Assembly (NCBI RefSeq): GCF_004168255.1
Contig: NZ_SEWG01000003.1
Location: 595,589-659,588, forward strand
Origin: Mucilaginibacter terrigena
GTDB taxonomy: Bacteria > Bacteroidota > Bacteroidia > Sphingobacteriales > Sphingobacteriaceae
Direction: 5' to 3'
DNA length: 64,000 nucleotides
Below the pieces are notes generated by a model. That model saw nothing but the letters and a program-made list of their open reading frames with translations, had not been told where the DNA came from and made no database searches. Both the position numbers and the translations under genes were made by a program. Positions 59,825 through 64,000 of this stretch are shown piece by piece. Within the stretch, counting starts at the first letter, position 1; each line of letters starts with the position of its first letter.

Positions 59825-60280
59825 TTAATCCTCTTTTGGTTTAAATTTGTTTTTGTAATACCACTCAACTACGCAAATGCCATCGCTCCAGCTTAACTTA
59901 CCATCTGCCGTGATTTGGGTAAGTAATAAAGAAAGCGTGTGCAGATATACGTTCTTTAAGGCGCCATCAAACTTTTGAAGTGTTTGTATAGCACATTTAG
60001 TGATCTCTTCGGGATCTGAAAGAGTACCGCATTGGTCCGCAAGTTTTAAATTGCTAAGGATAACAGGTAGCCCGCTGCGTAACGACTGCTTAATTTTATC
60101 ATAAATATCACCCGGTATAATAGTTGTTAATACATCAGCTATAGGCGAATCAACAAACCTTTTTACATTTTCTGTTAAGGTAACGGCAATATGCACTGCT
60201 GACTGAATTTCGGACGGGATGCTATTAAATAATGATTGAATAGTGCCCCATATTTTTGTGAGGAATGATTTGATACTCAT
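59825..60280 (-). CDS. prophage-associated hypothetical protein
   Basis: 151 aa from the ATG at 60280: MSIKSFLTKIWGTIQSLFNS, helical throughout, with KIKQSLRSGLPVILSNLKLA and a C-terminal WSDGICVVEWYYKNKFKPKE. The gap to the TM/coiled-coil gene upstream is one base, so it belongs to the lysis cluster. No family recognised. Confidence 0.65.
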   Translation of the reverse strand: MSIKSFLTKIWGTIQSLFNSIPSEIQSAVHIAVTLTENVKRFVDSPIADVLTTIIPGDIYDKIKQSLRSGLPVILSNLKLADQCGTLSDPEEITKCAIQTLQKFDGALKNVYLHTLSLLLTQITADGKLSWSDGICVVEWYYKNKFKPKED

Positions 60281-60281
60281 A

Positions 60282-60533
60282 TTATTGGTGTTTTGTAGGT
60301 TTAATTTCTTCCATTTCGCGCTGTAGCACTGCAACTTGACTTTCGAGCACTTTTAAGCGAATCTCGTTGACCCTCGTTTGTGACTGTTGATCGAGCTTTA
60401 CTTCATTAATGTCGCCTTTAAGCTCAAAATAAGTCGTCATTACCGACGCGACGATACTGGCGGTGCTTATAATGGTGACCACGATATTCTTGATTGTTAT
60501 ACCTTTTAATTGGCGATGTTCTATAGAAGTCAT
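60282..60533 (-). CDS. small membrane/coiled-coil protein of the lysis cluster
   Basis: 83 aa with one membrane helix (IVVTIISTASIVASVMTTYF, about 17-36) and a coiled-coil tail (LKVLESQVAVLQREMEEIK). It overlaps the endolysin gene by 4 bases. Size and layout fit a spanin- or holin-accessory protein; inference only. Confidence 0.65.
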   Translation of the reverse strand: MTSIEHRQLKGITIKNIVVTIISTASIVASVMTTYFELKGDINEVKLDQQSQTRVNEIRLKVLESQVAVLQREMEEIKPTKHQ

Positions 60534-60997
60534 TCGGATAAGAATAATGCGCGCTCCTGTTCGCGCCGTTGGGTTAGGGTTTTAGAAGCTGTTTTTTTCC
60601 CGGTATAAGGGTCGGTAATTTTGTTCCATACCAGGAACTGGTCAGCCGCGCCCCGGTAATCGCCGGTATTTAACCTTTTCAATAAGGTAGATGATTTTGC
60701 CGCGCCGGTGCCCACATTGAAAATAAATGAAACCAAGGCATCAAACTGATTTTGGGATAAATGCACTGTTGCCACCGTGTTTAATGTATTTACGTAATTT
60801 GTTAATGTGCTTTTTAAAAGTAGTTCGGCCTGCGCCTCATTTGCCAATTTATCGTTAGGTTTAATGGGCCTGCCGTTGTTATGCATAGTAGAACCATATC
60901 CAATTGTCCATACCCCGGCTATATCCTGGTAGGCATTCAGGCGCAGCCCCTCAAAGTTTTTTATGATGGCAATACCGCGCTTACTTAATGTCATCAT
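60530..60997 (-). CDS. phage endolysin, GH24 lysozyme
   Basis: 155 aa. GH24 motifs: IIKNFEGLRLNAYQDIAGVW (catalytic Glu near 15), TIGYGSTMHNNG, and LSQNQFDALVSFIFNVGTGA near 88-107, with the late TLTQRREQERALFL. It cleaves peptidoglycan glycan strands at lysis. No signal peptide, so it relies on a holin, which is encoded immediately upstream (17-base overlap). Complete. Confidence 0.9.
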   Translation of the reverse strand: MMTLSKRGIAIIKNFEGLRLNAYQDIAGVWTIGYGSTMHNNGRPIKPNDKLANEAQAELLLKSTLTNYVNTLNTVATVHLSQNQFDALVSFIFNVGTGAAKSSTLLKRLNTGDYRGAADQFLVWNKITDPYTGKKTASKTLTQRREQERALFLSE

Positions 60998-61223
60998 CGG
61001 GTTTTGTATTTAAGGGTTGGTATTGTTTAACCGCAAATTGGGCAACAATGGTTATGGTACTACCTATAGAGATAAGAGCCGTGGTAAGTTTGGCAGACAT
61101 GCCCGCCACCTGGCTAAGTGAAGTACCCAAGCCAACCAAGCCGATACCAAATAATTGCGCGCATTTAAAAAATGCAGGCGTATCGCTGCGCACGCGCTGC
61201 CAAAGGGTTAGTTTGTTTTGCAT
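60981..61223 (-). CDS. holin-like membrane protein
   Basis: 80 aa with two predicted membrane helices (AQLFGIGLVGLGTSLSQVAG and LTTALISIGSTITIVAQFAV) and an acidic tail. Directly upstream of and overlapping the GH24 endolysin gene, the classical holin position. Confidence 0.75.
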   Translation of the reverse strand: MQNKLTLWQRVRSDTPAFFKCAQLFGIGLVGLGTSLSQVAGMSAKLTTALISIGSTITIVAQFAVKQYQPLNTKPDDDIK

Positions 61224-61363
61224 GGGGAAGAAGAGATTGAAAAATTGGAAGAAGAATAAGTTGCTCGCGCTATTTTAGCGAAGGCTTGATCTAAATAGCC
61301 ATTGTCTTTTAATATAATCTGCGTATTTTCGGTCTTGATTTAAAAAAATTGTAATAGCCATTC

Positions 61364-61632
61364 ATGAACTTCTTAAATGACAAATACAGTGATCTTGCTA
61401 AGGTTGCTAAAGATGAAAAGTCTGAATATATTAACGCTAAGCCCTTTCCAAGCATTGTATTAGACGATTTTTTCAATGAGAATATGCTAAGTAATGTTTT
61501 GGCAGAATTTCCAGATCTTGCAAAACTTAAAGAAATTCACAACTACAGTCATTATAATGAAAAGAAACTTGCCACTGTGGGCGAAACTTACTTTGGTGAA
61601 GCGACGAAACAACTGGTTCACTATTTAAATTC
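61364..61632 (+). pseudogene. 2OG-Fe(II) oxygenase, N-terminal fragment
   Basis: About 90 residues are preserved: FPSIVLDDFFNENMLSNVLA, FPDLAKLKEIHNYSHYNEKK, then GETYFGEATKQLVHYLNS. In full-length proteins of this family the chain continues with the double-stranded beta helix holding the HxD...H iron site; here the frame runs into unrelated DNA at about 61632 and stops at 61651. The 3' part is lost and the neighbour is an equally truncated protease gene on the other strand. Confidence 0.7.
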
Positions 61633-62084
61633 CCGGCAGTCATCCAGGTGACGGAGTTGATCAAACTATTAACGGTAACCCCGTCCAACCCGGATTTGTC
61701 CATGTAGATCTGCGCCAGGCGCGATTGCACTACATTTAACATCTGCACATCTTTTAAAAGCTCATCGGCATTGCCGCCGCTGCCTACCATAGGTTTGTGG
61801 ATCATGAGCAGGGCATACTTGCTCATTACAATTTTGCCGCCCGCCATGGCCACCACCGACGCTGCCGACGCCGCAAGGGCATCTATATAGGTGGTAACGT
61901 TGCCAGGGTACTTCTTCAGCAGGTCGTAAATGGCTATGGCATCAAAGGCCGAACCACCTACCGAACTGATATGTACCGCTACATCGGCGCCGGCAGCTGC
62001 ATCTAATTGTGATTTTACATAGGCGGACGACAGGCTCCCCGAGCCAATGCAATCCGTTTCGGTATCGTATAGGTATATTTTCAT
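61633..62084 (-). pseudogene. ClpP-like prophage head-maturation protease, 3'-truncated
   Basis: The intact part has VAVHISSVGGSAFDAIAIYD, ALAASAASVVAMAGGKIVM (catalytic Ser) and YALLMIHKPMVGSGG (catalytic His). It is normal up to LINSVTWMTA, after which the frame enters the antisense of the oxygenase fragment and ends at 61527. Full ClpP-like phage proteases continue with an ALE.GF/AD region that is missing. This is a prophage remnant cut by a deletion or rearrangement. Confidence 0.75.
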
Positions 62085-62340
62085 TTGTTTGTTGTGATTA
62101 CACAGATTTTGGTGCGATTACACCGATTATTGTTTTGGATTTCATCGATTGGGTGATGATTTTACCGATTGATTGTCTGAACCTTGATTAATAGGATTTT
62201 CCTGATGACCTTGATTTTAAATCCTATTAATCCTTAGATCAAGAAAATCATGGTTTAGAAATAGTTGGTTTTGAATGCCGGTTGGCATATGTCAAAGGTC
62301 GGGATAATTGTTTTTAGTTTTGGTGACAGAGGTTTGTCAG
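62085..62340. other. intergenic region with degenerate repeats
   Basis: No gene. ATTAATAGGATT and AATCCTATTAAT form a 12-bp inverted repeat at about 62189-62231, next to a TTGTCTGAACC word that recurs in the tandem array. Bases about 62312-62340 (GGTGACAGAGGTTTGTCAG) look like a diverged piece of the repeat unit. Confidence 0.5.
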
Positions 62341-64000
62341 TAGGATTGTCTGAACTCGAATTCAGAGGATTTTTGGAATTTATTGAATTACATTATTTAT
62401 TCTGATAATTCTTTAATTCTACAAATTCCGGTTCAGACGATTTGAACTATACAAATATCGGGACTATTATTGATTGTGATGGTGACACAAGTGTGTCAAT
62501 AGGATTGTCTGAACTCGAATTCAGAGGATTTTTGGAATTTATTGAATTACATTATTTATTCTGATAATTCTTTAATTCTACAAATTCCGGTTCAGACGAT
62601 TTGAACTATACAAATATCGGGACTATTATTGATTGTGATGGTGACACAAGTGTGTCAATAGGATTGTCTGAACTCGAATTCAGAGGATTTTTGGAATTTA
62701 TTGAATTACATTATTTATTCTGATAATTCTTTAATTCTACAAATTCCGGTTCAGACGATTTGAACTATACAAATATCGGGACTATTATTGATTGTGATGG
62801 TGACACAAGTGTGTCAATAGGATTGTCTGAACTCGAATTCAGAGGATTTTTGGAATTTATTGAATTACATTATTTATTCTGATAATTCTTTAATTCTACA
62901 AATTCCGGTTCAGACGATTTGAACTATACAAATATCGGGACTATTATTGATTGTGATGGTGACACAAGTGTGTCAATAGGATTGTCTGAACTCGAATTCA
63001 GAGGATTTTTGGAATTTATTGAATTACATTATTTATTCTGATAATTCTTTAATTCTACAAATTCCGGTTCAGACGATTTGAACTATACAAATATCGGGAC
63101 TATTATTGATTGTGATGGTGACACAAGTGTGTCAATAGGATTGTCTGAACTCGAATTCAGAGGATTTTTGGAATTTATTGAATTACATTATTTATTCTGA
63201 TAATTCTTTAATTCTACAAATTCCGGTTCAGACGATTTGAACTATACAAATATCGGGACTATTATTGATTGTGATGGTGACACAAGTGTGTCAATAGGAT
63301 TGTCTGAACTCGAATTCAGAGGATTTTTGGAATTTATTGAATTACATTATTTATTCTGATAATTCTTTAATTCTACAAATTCCGGTTCAGACGATTTGAA
63401 CTATACAAATATCGGGACTATTATTGATTGTGATGGTGACACAAGTGTGTCAATAGGATTGTCTGAACTCGAATTCAGAGGATTTTTGGAATTTATTGAA
63501 TTACATTATTTATTCTGATAATTCTTTAATTCTACAAATTCCGGTTCAGACGATTTGAACTATACAAATATCGGGACTATTATTGATTGTGATGGTGACA
63601 CAAGTGTGTCAATAGGATTGTCTGAACTCGAATTCAGAGGATTTTTGGAATTTATTGAATTACATTATTTATTCTGATAATTCTTTAATTCTACAAATTC
63701 CGGTTCAGACGATTTGAACTATACAAATATCGGGACTATTATTGATTGTGATGGTGACACAAGTGTGTCAATAGGATTGTCTGAACTCGAATTCAGAGGA
63801 TTTTTGGAATTTATTGAATTACATTATTTATTCTGATAATTCTTTAATTCTACAAATTCCGGTTCAGACGATTTGAACTATACAAATATCGGGACTATTA
63901 TTGATTGTGATGGTGACACAAGTGTGTCAATAGGATTGTCTGAACTCGAATTCAGAGGATTTTTGGAATTTATTGAATTACATTATTTATTCTGATAATT
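62341..64000. repeat. 159-bp tandem repeat array, more than ten copies
   Basis: The word TAGGATTGTCTGAACTCG recurs exactly every 159 bases (62341, 62500, 62659 and on) to the window end, about 10.4 copies without visible differences. Each unit has an imperfect long hairpin (TCTGAACTCGAATT against AATTCCGGTTCAGA, 2 mismatches) and a perfect TGACACA/TGTGTCA inverted repeat. All frames contain stops, so it is not coding. Confidence 0.95.

Noticed and set aside
62341..64000. CRISPR array
   Set aside because: The whole 159-bp unit is repeated without unique spacers, and no cas genes are near.

Overview
The window is Bacteroidota DNA, most likely from a Sphingobacteriaceae genome of the Mucilaginibacter/Pedobacter type. 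This rests on gene content: a MurNAc/GlcNAc operon with a NagB-deacetylase fusion, a CTnDOT-type mobilisation and tra module (DUF4133/DUF4134, TraG, TraJ, TraK, TraM, TraN, RteC), TAnnTTTG promoter boxes next to tRNA genes, and weak ribosome binding sites. The phylum is safe; the family is inference.

Layout. (a) 1-9189: a tightly spaced chromosomal operon for amino-sugar recovery: MurQ etherase, a ceramidase-like hydrolase with an inserted beta-propeller, a FucP/NagP-like transporter, a BadF-type sugar kinase, NagB fused to a PIG-L deacetylase, and two GH43-like proteins. (b) 9300-10065: a methionine aminopeptidase gene broken by one extra A. (c) 10166-58255: a complete integrative conjugative element (ICE) of about 48 kb at the 3' end of a tRNA-Lys(TTT) gene, bounded by a 17-bp direct repeat. 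(d) 58240-59810: the intact tRNA-Lys, a YCF48/BNR-like exported protein and two tRNA-Leu genes. (e) 59825-62084: a prophage remnant (holin, GH24 endolysin, truncated ClpP-like protease) fused tail to tail with a truncated 2OG-Fe(II) oxygenase gene. (f) 62341-64000: a non-coding 159-bp tandem repeat in more than ten copies, running off the window.

Inside the ICE, from left to right: an AIPR-family abortive infection gene; an HTH gene; a ParA/ribbon-helix-helix pair with iteron-like repeats; a candidate oriT hairpin; MobA, relaxase and coupling protein; an XRE regulator and RteC; the tra operon ending at a terminator at 30.55 kb; an AT-rich island with an Eco57I-like methylase, a PLD-SNF2 helicase and a DUF2779 nuclease; a secreted NUC1 nuclease; a SRAP / Y-family polymerase / DnaE-like polymerase mutagenesis cassette; a GC-richer non-coding block and small maintenance genes including DUF932; a minus-strand operon with a metallo-beta-lactamase-fold protein, an E2-E1-JAB triple fusion and a membrane protein; an RloA/RloB-like ATPase-TOPRIM pair; an ORF6N protein; and the tyrosine integrase beside tRNA-Lys.

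The element therefore combines conjugation and partition functions with at least four probable defence systems and a portable translesion-synthesis set. The strongest candidate for an under-described system is the ubiquitin-like conjugation operon at 48915-53394. It has intact E2-like, E1 and JAMM signatures, no recognisable ubiquitin-like protein, and two unlisted small ORFs (49 aa upstream with a TGATG overlap, 48 aa downstream). The integration also left a clean record: the native tRNA-Lys terminator is stranded 48 kb away and the element supplies a replacement.
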